Source: Desulforudis sp. (GTDB taxonomy: Bacteria > Bacillota > Desulfotomaculia > Desulfotomaculales > Desulforudaceae). From it: a stretch of 13,294 bases of DNA. The stretch lies in contig JACUUW010000031.1 of NCBI GenBank assembly GCA_014859075.1, forward strand, positions 1-13,294. Direction: 5' to 3'. Made by a program: the position numbers and the translations under genes. Positions 1 through 6,652 of the stretch are shown here, piece by piece. Within the stretch, counting starts at the first letter, position 1. Each line of letters opens with the position of its first letter. The notes under the pieces are model-generated. The model made no database searches, was not told the DNA's origin, and worked only from the letters and a program-made list of their open reading frames with translations.

Positions 1-40
1 CTCGCATCACCTACTTAAACCTTACACTCACGAACAGAAT

Positions 41-67
41 CGGCCGCCCTCGCGAAGAGGACGGCCG
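41..67 (-). terminator. Hairpin downstream of bioY, probable terminator
   Basis: Read on the minus strand, CGGCCGTCCTC pairs with GAGGGCGGCCG around a five-base loop (TTCGC). The stem is 11 bp if the single T-G opposition is taken as a G-U wobble. It starts about 31 bases after the bioY stop. The tail (ATTCTGTT) is only moderately T-rich, so this is either a weak intrinsic terminator or a 3'-end-protecting hairpin. Confidence 0.5.
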
Positions 68-98
68 TTATTGCACGTTGCCGTGGGGTAAAGAAGTT

Positions 99-689
99 TT
101 ACGATTCCCGGGGCAGCAGAACGCTGGCGATGGCGGCGGCCGCCAGAACCTTCGTAACGTCCCCGACGATAAACGGGATGAGGCCCATCCAGAGCACTTC
201 GGATAGGGTGGCTCCGGTAAGGTAGCCCAGGTACAGGAGGCCCGGGCCGAAAAGAATCACGAAATCCGCAAACAACATCAATGCCGCCAGGCCGATAATC
301 CCGCGCAGCCACGTGAACCGGCGCACGGCGTAACCGACAAACATCGCGGCCAGCACAAAGCCGACCAGGTATCCCCCGGTCGGACCGGCCAGATAAGCTA
401 AACCCCCGGCCATTCCCGCGAACACCGGTGCCCCCAGCACCCCGGCGCCGACGTACAGGCCCACGCTGAAGCCGCCCCAACTCCGGCCCAGCAGCACCCC
501 GGCCAGCAGGACCACGAAAGTCTGGCCGGTAACCGGCACGGGAGACCAGGGCACCGGCAGGCGGATCTGGGCCGCCAGGGCCAGCAGCGCGGCAAAGACG
601 ACGGCCAGGGCCAGCTTTTTGGGCAGGCTCAGTTCCTCACACCACTGGAAGGTACGGCTTCCAGCATTAGCAACGGCGGTCAATCGCAT
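99..689 (-). CDS. bioY: BioY family biotin transporter, substrate-binding S component
   Basis: BioY is the membrane-embedded, biotin-binding S component of an ECF-type vitamin transporter. It works alone or with a shared EcfA/EcfA'/EcfT energising module, which is not encoded here. The 196-residue protein is mostly hydrophobic, with about six membrane segments. It carries the family signature PWSPVPVTGQTFVVLLAG (47-64), the GAPVFAG...AYLAGPTGGYLVGF block (86-111) and a C-terminal GDVTKVLAAAAIA segment (176-188). The first 22 residues or so are polar and extend beyond the usual family start. The ATG at 689 is preceded by a GAGAGGGG ribosome binding site and lies under a promoter with a BirA operator, which supports this start. 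The operator implies repression when biotin is plentiful. It is the last minus-strand gene in the window and probably a single-gene unit. Confidence 0.95.
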   Translation of the reverse strand: MRLTAVANAGSRTFQWCEELSLPKKLALAVVFAALLALAAQIRLPVPWSPVPVTGQTFVVLLAGVLLGRSWGGFSVGLYVGAGVLGAPVFAGMAGGLAYLAGPTGGYLVGFVLAAMFVGYAVRRFTWLRGIIGLAALMLFADFVILFGPGLLYLGYLTGATLSEVLWMGLIPFIVGDVTKVLAAAAIASVLLPRES

Positions 690-724
690 TCGGTATACCC
701 CTCTCTCTACAAATTCTTTGTAAT

Positions 725-754
725 ACTATAAATGGTGGACAAATATCCTGTCAA
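725..754 (-). promoter_or_regulatory. Sigma-A-type promoter of bioY
   Basis: On the minus strand a consensus -35 box TTGACA (754 to 749) and a -10 box TATAGT (730 to 725) are separated by 18 bases. Transcription would start near 718, about 29 bases before the bioY ATG. The -35 box lies inside the downstream arm of the BirA-type operator, so the bound repressor would block RNA polymerase. Confidence 0.75.
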
Positions 755-778
755 CCTATTACTTGTGTCTGGTTGACA
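749..778 (-). promoter_or_regulatory. BirA biotin-repressor operator
   Basis: A perfect inverted repeat, TGTCAACC (749-756) and GGTTGACA (771-778), is separated by exactly 14 bases. This matches the known BirA operator form (TTGTNAACC, N14-15, GGTTNACAA), in which biotinyl-AMP-bound BirA binds as a dimer. Placement over the bioY -35 box and just before a biotin transporter gene makes the assignment strong. BirA itself is not encoded in the window. Confidence 0.85.
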
Positions 779-877
779 ATCCTGGGGGAGGGATACCCCG
801 GCGAAAAAGCCTCTCAGGTTTCCCGGGGACAACGGCAGGAAGAGTGCCCGGCCTTTCCCGCTGCACTTGGACAAATA

Positions 878-1150
878 CTAAACGTTGTTTGAGTTTACGT
901 TATACCGGATTTCGCCGAAGGGCAGTTCCACCAGAATGGCGTCGACACCGATTTTTTTGATTTGCGTCCACGGCACGACCACGTCCTTGCCCCGGCGGAA
1001 GACGCGCAGATATTTTTCCTTGCTTTGCAGGACCAGGGCCCGCACCGTTCCGGTCCCATAATCGATTTCCAGATCCTTGATCGGACCCAGGCGACGGCCG
1101 TCCGTTACGTTGATGATGTCCCGGGAAGCCAGGTCGCTGGCTTTAAACAT
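878..1150 (-). CDS. YlmC/YmxH family PRC-barrel sporulation protein
   Basis: A 90-residue soluble protein with a single PRC-barrel fold. The pattern FKASDLASRDIINVTDGRRLG (2-22) followed by DLEIDYGTGTVRALVLQS (27-44) and VVVPWTQIKKIGVDAILVEL (57-76) is typical of the short YlmC/YmxH proteins found across spore-forming Firmicutes. Their role in sporulation is inferred mainly from distribution and expression, and their biochemical function is not known. The ATG at 1150 was chosen because GGAGG lies 9 bases upstream; a GTG codon directly before it (1153) is an equally readable start with a 6-base spacing. The gene begins 48 bases after the murJ stop and may be co-transcribed with murJ. No membrane segment or signal peptide is present. 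Confidence 0.85.
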   Translation of the reverse strand: MFKASDLASRDIINVTDGRRLGPIKDLEIDYGTGTVRALVLQSKEKYLRVFRRGKDVVVPWTQIKKIGVDAILVELPFGEIRYNVNSNNV

Positions 1151-1198
1151 CACACATCACCTCCACGCCAGTATGGTATGTCGCGGGGAGGCCGACGG

Positions 1199-2818
1199 TT
1201 ACCGGCCGCGCCTGGTAATGTTGCTCATGATACGGCCCCCGAGCCGACCGGAAGCCCGGAGTACAATCCCGATCTCCTCCAGGCCCAGTACCAGGCAGGC
1301 CGCCCCGTACACGGTGACCCCGGCGATAACGCCCCCGCCCACCTGCAGGGCCAGGCCGGCGGTGCCGGGAGGTACCAGCCCGGCCAAACCGACGTTCACG
1401 GTATACACGGCGCCGGCCATCAAACCGGAAGCCGCCAGCGCGCGGGCACCGAACCGGAGCCAGTCCGCCGCATGCCAGAGCCCGGGTAGCCGCCGCTCCA
1501 GAAAGCGGACCAGGAGCATGGTGTTGACCAGCGCGGCGAGTGAACTGGCCAAGGCCAGCCCCCCGAGCTGCAGTGGACCCATCAGGATCAGGCTCAGCAC
1601 CAGGTTGAGCACCACGTTTACGCCCAGAAGCTTCACCGGTGTCCGCGTGTCCTGGAAGGCGTAGAAGCCCCGGGTCAGCAGAATGTTGGCCGCGAGGCCC
1701 ACCAGACCGACGGAATAAAACAGCACTGCGGAAGCGGTCATCGCGGTGGCCCGCTCGTCGAACTCTCCCCGCTCGAACAGCAGTCCGACCACCGGCAAAC
1801 GGAGGACCATCAGCCCGACCGCGGCCGGCAGGGTGGTCAACACGATGATCCGGAGACCGCGCCGCAGGGTGTCCAGAACTTCCGACTCCCGTCCCTCCGC
1901 CGCCCATGTGGTCAGGGTCGGAAACACGGCCGTGCTCAGGGCGAGCACGAAAAGGCTGACCGGCAGTTGGATCAGCCGGGTGCCGAAATTCAGAGCGGCG
2001 ATGCTCCCTTCAACCAGGAAGGAGGCCAATACCCGGTCAATCAGAATGTAAAGCTGGCTGATGGCGATGCCCACCGTGATGGGAAGCATTAGATGAAATA
2101 CCTTCCGCACTCCCGGGTGACGCCAGTCGAAAACGGGCCGGAACCGGAAACCGGCCCGGTAAAGGCTGGGCAGTTGGATCAGGCCGGACGCCACCATCCC
2201 CAGTACGGTACCGTAGGCCAGGCCCTGAATGCCGTACAGGCTGCCCAGGGTCAGCGCCCCGATGATGATCACCAGGTTGTTCACCGCGCCGCCGAAGGCC
2301 GGGATACCGAAGATATTGTTGGCGTTCAGAAAACCATTGAAAACGGTGGCCAGCCCCGAGAATATCAGCAGGGGGAGCATGATGCGGGTCAGGACCACGG
2401 CCACCTCGGCGGCCTCGGGACCAAATCCGGGGGCGATCAGCCGGACCAGCAGGGGTGCGATGAGAATGCCGAACACGGTCACCGCCGCCAGGACGAACAG
2501 CAGCAGGTTCACCACGTTGGCCGAGACGCGCCAGGCCTCCCGGGTCTCACCCCGGGCTTTGTACTCGGTAAACACCGGCACGACCACGGTGGCCAGCGCC
2601 TGGGAAAACACCATGAACAGAATGCTCGGGATGGTAAAGGCCACCAGGTAAGCGTCGGTGGCAAAGGTGGCGCCGAACTGGTAAGCGATCACGATCTCCC
2701 GGCCCAATCCGAAAAACCGGGATAAGAGGTTCAAAGCGGCGATCAAGAGGGTGGCTTGAAAAAACAAGCGCCATGCCAAACGAAACGTCACCTCGCCAGT
2801 CATCCGATTCACTATCAC
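1199..2818 (-). CDS. murJ: MurJ lipid II flippase (MOP/MviN family)
   Basis: MurJ moves undecaprenyl-linked peptidoglycan precursor (lipid II) across the cytoplasmic membrane. The 539-residue product has the expected hydrophobic pattern of about 14 helices. Recognisable blocks are SRFFGLGRE (33-41), TDAYLVAFTIPSIL (54-67), LNFGTRLIQLPVSLF (276-290) and the family hallmark LLFERGEFD (346-354). The start is taken as GTG at 2818 with GGAGG 12 bases upstream; an in-frame ATG at 2803 is an alternative that would remove five residues. It lies downstream of the phosphohexomutase gene but is separated from it by a 225-base gap holding a large palindromic repeat, so co-transcription is uncertain. Some MurJ relatives in Firmicutes may serve other lipid-linked glycans, and the surface-polymer context leaves that open. 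Confidence 0.93.
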   Translation of the reverse strand: MIVNRMTGEVTFRLAWRLFFQATLLIAALNLLSRFFGLGREIVIAYQFGATFATDAYLVAFTIPSILFMVFSQALATVVVPVFTEYKARGETREAWRVSANVVNLLLFVLAAVTVFGILIAPLLVRLIAPGFGPEAAEVAVVLTRIMLPLLIFSGLATVFNGFLNANNIFGIPAFGGAVNNLVIIIGALTLGSLYGIQGLAYGTVLGMVASGLIQLPSLYRAGFRFRPVFDWRHPGVRKVFHLMLPITVGIAISQLYILIDRVLASFLVEGSIAALNFGTRLIQLPVSLFVLALSTAVFPTLTTWAAEGRESEVLDTLRRGLRIIVLTTLPAAVGLMVLRLPVVGLLFERGEFDERATAMTASAVLFYSVGLVGLAANILLTRGFYAFQDTRTPVKLLGVNVVLNLVLSLILMGPLQLGGLALASSLAALVNTMLLVRFLERRLPGLWHAADWLRFGARALAASGLMAGAVYTVNVGLAGLVPPGTAGLALQVGGGVIAGVTVYGAACLVLGLEEIGIVLRASGRLGGRIMSNITRRGR

Positions 2819-2932
2819 CCGGTAGTTTCGCCTCCCAGCGCCATCTTCCCTGCTCCCCCGAGGTTCACCCCCGGATTAATTCGCCAAACCACCAATATTT
2901 TCCCCAATCCCCACCCCCGGAAAACACCAAAA

Positions 2933-3042
2933 CGGGGACAGTCCCCCTTTTTAGCAGTCAACACCCCAGACTGCCAGAAAGGGGGACTGTCCCCCTTTCT
3001 GGCAGTCTTTCTGCCTGAGTGCTAAAAACGGGCCTGTCCCCG
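2933..3042. repeat. 110-bp nested palindromic repeat (REP/BIME-like)
   Basis: The outer arms 2933-2960 and 3016-3042 are inverted copies that match at about 24 positions of 27. They enclose a 41-bp perfect palindrome (2968-3008). All four half-elements follow one unit of about 26 bases: GGGGAC-W-GTCCCC, a short pyrimidine run, then a GCAGTC-like end. The units are arranged head to head as two pairs. The right edge lies one base from the phosphohexomutase stop codon. Similar GGGGACAG-type palindromes are, from memory, dispersed in Clostridia and linked to REP-associated Y1 transposases; no transposase is encoded here. Next to the stop, CGGGGACAGGCCCG followed by TTTTT on the minus strand could act as a terminator for the upstream gene. 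Confidence 0.75.
2968..3008. repeat. 41-bp perfect palindrome, core of the nested repeat
   Basis: Two exact 20-base arms, AGACTGCCAGAAAGGGGGAC (2968-2987) and its reverse complement (2989-3008), flank a single central T at 2988. It could extrude as a cruciform in supercoiled DNA or fold as a very stable RNA hairpin on either strand. Confidence 0.9.
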
Positions 3043-3043
3043 C

Positions 3044-4447
3044 CTACAGGCCGGCGAGTTGCCGGACGGCGGCCTGGATTCGCCCGACCTGCTCCCGGGA
3101 ATAAGCCTCGGTGTAGATCCGGAAGACCGGTTCGGTACCCGAGGCGCGGACCAGCACCCAGGCGCCGTCTTCCAGCACCAGCTTGGTGCCGTCCACCGTA
3201 AACCGCCCGGCCACCGGCTGTCCGGCCAGCTGGTCGGGCGCAAGCATGCGCAGTTTCTCGAGCACCAGCGGTTTCCGGTCCGCGGTGGTGCGAACGTCCA
3301 GGCGCTCACTGTGCAAATGGCCGTAAGTGTCCCCTACTTCGTCCAGGAGTGCTTTCAGGGGCTTCCCGTGCGCGGCGACCATTTCTGCGGCAAGCATGCC
3401 GGCCAGGATGCCGTCTTTCTCCGGTACGTGGCCCCGCATTGACAGCCCACCGCTCTCCTCGCCGCCGACAACGCAGTCCTGCTCCAACAGGGCTTGGCCG
3501 ATGAACTTGAACCCGACCGGGGTTTCGATTACTTCCTGCCCGCGGTCCCGGGCGATGCGGTCCACCAGGTGCGTGGTCGCCACCGTGCGGGCGACCGGTC
3601 CCTGCCAGCGCCGGTGGGTGACCAGGTGGTAGTACACCAGCGTCAGGAACTGGTTCGGGGAGATGAAGGTGCCGTCGGCGTCAATGACCCCCAGCCGATC
3701 GGCGTCACCGTCCAGACCGAGGCCGAGGTGTGCGCCTTCCCGCAACACAATGTCCCTTAACGGCCCGAGTTTCGCCGCGCTGGGGTCAGGAAACGAGCCC
3801 CCGAACAACGGGTCGCGGTGATTGTGCAGGGTATTAACCTTTACACCGAGGCCGCCCAGCAGTCCGTCCAGATAACCGATGCCCGCACCGTGCAGCGGGT
3901 CGACCACCACGTGCAGCCCGGCTTTCCGGATACTGTCGGTGTCCACCAAGCCCAGCAGGTGTTCGGAGTAAGCTCCCGCCGGATCAATAAGTTGCCGGCT
4001 GGGACCGTTTCCCGCGCCGGCTTGCGCCACGCCGCCCCGCTGACGGCGCAAAATGTATTCTTCAATCTCGTCGGTGATCTCCGGCAGGGCCGGTCCGGCG
4101 TACTCCGGAATGAACTTGATCCCGTTGTATTCCGGGGGGTTGTGGCTGGCCGTGAGCATCACGGCGCCACCAGCCCGGTACTGCCTGACCGCAAAAGCGA
4201 CCACCGGCGTGGGTACGGCCCTCCGGGCCAGGTAAACCCGGATGCCCCTCCCTCCCAGCACCTCGGCCGCCGTATCGGCGAACCGCTCGGACAAGAAACG
4301 GTTGTCGTAGCCGATGACGACCCCGCGACCGGCCAGATTGTGCGCCACCACGAAGTCGGCCACCGCCCCGGCCACCAGGGCCACGTTGGCAAAAGTAAAG
4401 TCGGCCGCCATTACACCGCGCCAGCCGTCGGTACCGAATTTAATCAT
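3044..4447 (-). CDS. Phosphoglucomutase/phosphomannomutase (alpha-D-phosphohexomutase)
   Basis: The enzyme interconverts hexose 1- and 6-phosphates (glucose and/or mannose) through a phosphoserine, supplying sugar 1-phosphates for nucleotide-sugar synthesis such as the GalU step encoded upstream. The 467-residue protein has all four superfamily signatures: the phosphoserine loop TASHNPPEYNGIK (99-111, catalytic Ser101), the metal loop DGDADR (246-251), the sugar-specificity loop GEESGG (329-334) and the phosphate-binding loop RASGTEP (434-440). GEESGG is the form seen in enzymes acting on glucose/mannose phosphates rather than glucosamine phosphate, so a GlmM role is unlikely. The ATG at 4447 has GGAGGG about 9 bases upstream. 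A 13-bp tandem repeat lies in its 5' gap and a large palindrome follows its stop. Which sugar it prefers cannot be read from the sequence. Confidence 0.93.
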   Translation of the reverse strand: MIKFGTDGWRGVMAADFTFANVALVAGAVADFVVAHNLAGRGVVIGYDNRFLSERFADTAAEVLGGRGIRVYLARRAVPTPVVAFAVRQYRAGGAVMLTASHNPPEYNGIKFIPEYAGPALPEITDEIEEYILRRQRGGVAQAGAGNGPSRQLIDPAGAYSEHLLGLVDTDSIRKAGLHVVVDPLHGAGIGYLDGLLGGLGVKVNTLHNHRDPLFGGSFPDPSAAKLGPLRDIVLREGAHLGLGLDGDADRLGVIDADGTFISPNQFLTLVYYHLVTHRRWQGPVARTVATTHLVDRIARDRGQEVIETPVGFKFIGQALLEQDCVVGGEESGGLSMRGHVPEKDGILAGMLAAEMVAAHGKPLKALLDEVGDTYGHLHSERLDVRTTADRKPLVLEKLRMLAPDQLAGQPVAGRFTVDGTKLVLEDGAWVLVRASGTEPVFRIYTEAYSREQVGRIQAAVRQLAGL

Positions 4448-4473
4448 CCCGGGTCGCCCTCCGGTCCTCAGCG

Positions 4474-4499
4474 TTATTGTTGTGAATTACTGTTGTGAA
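4474..4499. repeat. 13-bp tandem direct repeat before the phosphohexomutase gene
   Basis: TTATTGTTGTGAA (4474-4486) is followed immediately by TTACTGTTGTGAA (4487-4499), one mismatch in 13. The repeat is AT-rich against the GC-rich background and sits 27 bases before the start codon of the minus-strand gene, in the 83-base gap after the DUF421 gene. It could be a regulator site or part of a promoter; a loose minus-strand reading is TTCACA, 17 bases, TAACGC. Confidence 0.6.
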
Positions 4500-4530
4500 A
4501 TATTTCCCCGGCGGAAAGCCCAAATCCTGT

Positions 4531-5268
4531 CTACTGGGGAATCTTCCCCGGCATCTTGTCGGTGGTATCGGTGTAGTGGTCGATGGCATCCTCGCGCAAA
4601 TCCACATACAAATCACCGGCGCTGTCCAGGCTGGCGTATACGACTTCCTCCGCCGTACGCACGCCCTTTTTCTCCAGTTCCCGGAACAGCCACTCCTCGT
4701 CGACGTTGTTCTGCACCAGGTTTTGCTCGATCACCTTCCCGTCCACGATCAACTCGGACGGCAGACCCTCGTAGCTGCTGGGAAGGTTCAGGTCGGCGGG
4801 CGTCACCGGCCTCTTCTGGGATTTGAGCTGCACGCTCAACTCACCGTTCGGTTCCAGGACCGCGAATTCCACGTCCGCGATATTAAAGGCGCCCTTGGCC
4901 CGCAGCTGCATCATCAGGTCGTCCATGTGGTAGCGCATGTTATGCATCTTCTGCTCCAGGACCTTCCCGTTGTGAACGACGACGGTGGGCTCGTCTTCCA
5001 GCACCTTGCGGGCCGGGCGGCTCTTCATGGTCAAGTACTCCAGACTCAGAGTCAGGCCGCTGAACACGGCCAGACCGGCGAAGTAGTATACGGCCGGCGT
5101 CCGCACGTCGATGGCCAGGGCGGCCGCCAGCGAACCGATGACAATTCCGTTCACGAAGTCGGTAACGGTCAACTGCCCGATCTGGGACTTGCCGATGATG
5201 CGGGTGATCAGGAGTACCGCGAGGAACGCCCCCACGGCACGGAGGATAATCTCCAATAAGGGGTTCAT
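4531..5268 (-). CDS. DUF421 (YetF-type) membrane protein
   Basis: The 245-residue protein has an N-terminal membrane module with three helices (about 7-24, 36-54 and 58-78) and the typical linker GKSQIGQLTVTDFVNG (26-41). A cytoplasmic DUF421 domain follows, with two repeated alpha/beta units: TVVVHNGKVLEQKMHNMRYHMDDL (95-118) and ELIVDGKVIEQNLVQNNVDEEWL (172-194). Relatives such as YetF and the '2Duf' protein of mobile spoVA operons sit in the spore inner membrane and affect spore resistance or germination; their molecular function is unsettled. The ATG at 5268 was chosen over longer forms because GGGAGG lies 7 bases upstream and the protein then begins directly with the first helix. It is monocistronic or the first gene before the phosphohexomutase, 83 bases away. 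The upstream gap is shared with a divergent small ORF. Confidence 0.88.
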   Translation of the reverse strand: MNPLLEIILRAVGAFLAVLLITRIIGKSQIGQLTVTDFVNGIVIGSLAAALAIDVRTPAVYYFAGLAVFSGLTLSLEYLTMKSRPARKVLEDEPTVVVHNGKVLEQKMHNMRYHMDDLMMQLRAKGAFNIADVEFAVLEPNGELSVQLKSQKRPVTPADLNLPSSYEGLPSELIVDGKVIEQNLVQNNVDEEWLFRELEKKGVRTAEEVVYASLDSAGDLYVDLREDAIDHYTDTTDKMPGKIPQ

Positions 5269-5447
5269 CGATCCGCCTCCCGGTTCCGTGCAACCGTTGG
5301 TTGGGAACATGCGACACATCAAACGGAACTGGAGTCATTCCCGTGCCTAGATTGCCCCGCCGATGGCCAAAAAATGCAGTACGGCGACCGGACCGCGTTT
5401 GGCGGAATTTTTAAATGGCAATAATTGAGAACAAGGAGGGATTAGCG

Positions 5448-5579
5448 ATGCGCAAAGACCAGATGCTGAAATATCTGGGTGAACGGAAAGAAATGTTCCG
5501 GAACTATTTGAAGAACCTGCGGCCGCCTGCGCAAAAGGCCAATGCCCCGCGGAAAACAAAATCCAACCGGGCGGGCTGA
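5448..5579 (+). CDS. Small basic protein of 43 residues, function unknown
   Basis: An ATG at 5448 is preceded by a near-ideal ribosome binding site (AAGGAGGG, 7-base spacing) and opens a 43-codon frame ending in TGA. The product is strongly basic: an amphipathic N-terminal half (MRKDQMLKYLGERKEMFRN) that could form a helix, then a Pro/Lys/Arg-rich tail (RPPAQKANAPRKTKSNRAG). There is no membrane segment, no cysteine and no signal peptide. It is the only complete plus-strand gene here; it diverges from the DUF421 gene and converges on galU. I do not recognise the family. A nucleic-acid-binding or spore-associated role would be only a guess. The ribosome binding site is the main reason to believe it is real. 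Confidence 0.6.
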   Translation: MRKDQMLKYLGERKEMFRNYLKNLRPPAQKANAPRKTKSNRAG

Positions 5580-5614
5580 GTGCCGCAAGCCTTAAGATCA
5601 TCCTCCAAGAGCCT

Positions 5615-5679
5615 CCGGTCGGGTATCCGCCATCCGGGGGCCTGACCGATGTCCGCCCCGGGGCCCGCAAGCCCCGGGG
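5615..5679. terminator. Two GC-rich hairpins between convergent genes
   Basis: CGGTCGGG (5616-5623) pairs with CCTGACCG (5641-5648), one G-U included. CCCCGGGGC (5656-5664) pairs exactly with GCCCCGGGG (5671-5679) around a six-base loop. The second hairpin ends one base from the galU stop codon. Neither is followed by a clear T run on either strand, so they are non-canonical terminators or 3'-end stabilisers shared by galU and the small plus-strand ORF. Confidence 0.45.
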
Positions 5680-5680
5680 A

Positions 5681-6541
5681 CTACACTTTCCGGCGCAAGT
5701 AGTCCAGGAAAGGCTCGCGCACCTCTTCCCGTTCGAGGGCGAAGTCGACGGTGGCTTTGAGGTAACCGAGGCAATACCCGACGTCGTACCGGCGGCCTTC
5801 AAACCGGTAACCGTATAGGAGTTGGGCCTCGACCAGCTTGCGCAGGGCGTCGGTCAACTGGATCTCCCCGCCGGCACCGGGCACGGTCTCCTTAATCAGA
5901 TCGAAGATCCACGGGTCGAGGATGTACCGCCCCATCACCGCCAGCCGGGACGGTGCCTGGTCCGCCGGCGGTTTCTCCACCAGGTCTTCCACCCGGTACA
6001 GCCGCGGCCCGACCTCGCGGCCCTTGATCACCCCGTACTTGCTCACGTCTTCTTGGGGCACTTCCTCGATGGCGATGACGCTGGCGCCCAGCCGGGTGTG
6101 TTGGTCCAGCATCTGCTTCAGGCAGGGCACATCGCTGCGGACAATGTCGTCCCCCAGGAGCACGGCGAACGGCTCGTTCCCCACGAAAGCGCGGGCACAC
6201 CCGACGGCGTGCCCCAACCCCAGGGGCTGCCGCTGCCGGACGTAATGGATGTTCCCCATGGCACTGATGCGGCGCACCGCTTCCAGTGCGGCCTCCTTGC
6301 CCTTTTGCGCCAGGTGCGCCTCCAACTCCGGAGCGTGGTCGAAATGGTCCTCAATGGCCCGCTTGCCGCGACCCGAGATGATCAGGATATCTTCAACGCC
6401 CGAATCCAGGGCTTCCTCGATTACGTACTGGATGGTCGGCTTGTCGATGATCGGAATCATTTCTTTCGGCTGAGCCTTGGTCGCCGGCAGGAACCGGACG
6501 CCAAGCCCGGCGGCCGGAATAACCGCTTTCTTCACGCGCAT
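5681..6541 (-). CDS. galU: UTP--glucose-1-phosphate uridylyltransferase
   Basis: GalU makes UDP-glucose from UTP and glucose 1-phosphate, the donor for wall and surface glycans. The 286-residue product has the bacterial GalU nucleotidyltransferase fold: the nucleotide-binding loop PAAGLGVRFLPATKAQPKEM (9-28), QPLGLGHAV (105-113), the metal-binding LLGDD (128-132), the VEKP lysine motif (188-191), GGEIQLTDAL (224-233) and GRRYDVGYCLGYLKA (249-263). The ATG at 6541 is preferred over longer readings because GGGGGTG lies about 8 bases upstream and the protein begins at the first beta strand (MRVKKAVIPAAG), as in the family. It follows the WecA/TagO-type gene by 111 bases and fits with the phosphohexomutase encoded downstream as the previous metabolic step. 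Length is normal and all key motifs are intact. Confidence 0.95.
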   Translation of the reverse strand: MRVKKAVIPAAGLGVRFLPATKAQPKEMIPIIDKPTIQYVIEEALDSGVEDILIISGRGKRAIEDHFDHAPELEAHLAQKGKEAALEAVRRISAMGNIHYVRQRQPLGLGHAVGCARAFVGNEPFAVLLGDDIVRSDVPCLKQMLDQHTRLGASVIAIEEVPQEDVSKYGVIKGREVGPRLYRVEDLVEKPPADQAPSRLAVMGRYILDPWIFDLIKETVPGAGGEIQLTDALRKLVEAQLLYGYRFEGRRYDVGYCLGYLKATVDFALEREEVREPFLDYLRRKV

Positions 6542-6652
6542 TACGCCAACACCCCCAATGCTGCTCAAAGAAGCAAAACGGTTCCCCGTTTCCAGGGCAT
6601 TAACCGTTCTCAAATGTATATGCGGTGTTACGGAAGAGTAGTAAAAGCGCTC

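Noticed and set aside
1..12. Minus-strand AGGTGATG near the left edge, a possible start of a further gene
   Set aside because: Only two codons are visible and the purine-rich stretch overlaps the ATG, so nothing can be claimed.
796..828. CCCCGG / CCGGGG stem with an inner GGC-GCC hairpin between the ylmC-like gene and bioY, including CTGAGA on the minus strand like a THI box
   Set aside because: The loop is long, no T run follows the stem, and the rest of the TPP aptamer is absent. It may be a weak 3' structure of the upstream gene, but I cannot support a terminator or riboswitch.
5347..5400. Sigma-G-like boxes (GCATT, 18 bases, CAATCTA) upstream of the DUF421 gene
   Set aside because: The -10 match is partial and the -35 consensus is very loose; the idea rests mostly on the spore link of the family.
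6576..6591. AAACGG-TTCC-CCGTTT inverted repeat before galU
   Set aside because: A six-bp stem alone, without a promoter nearby or repetition elsewhere, is within what chance gives.
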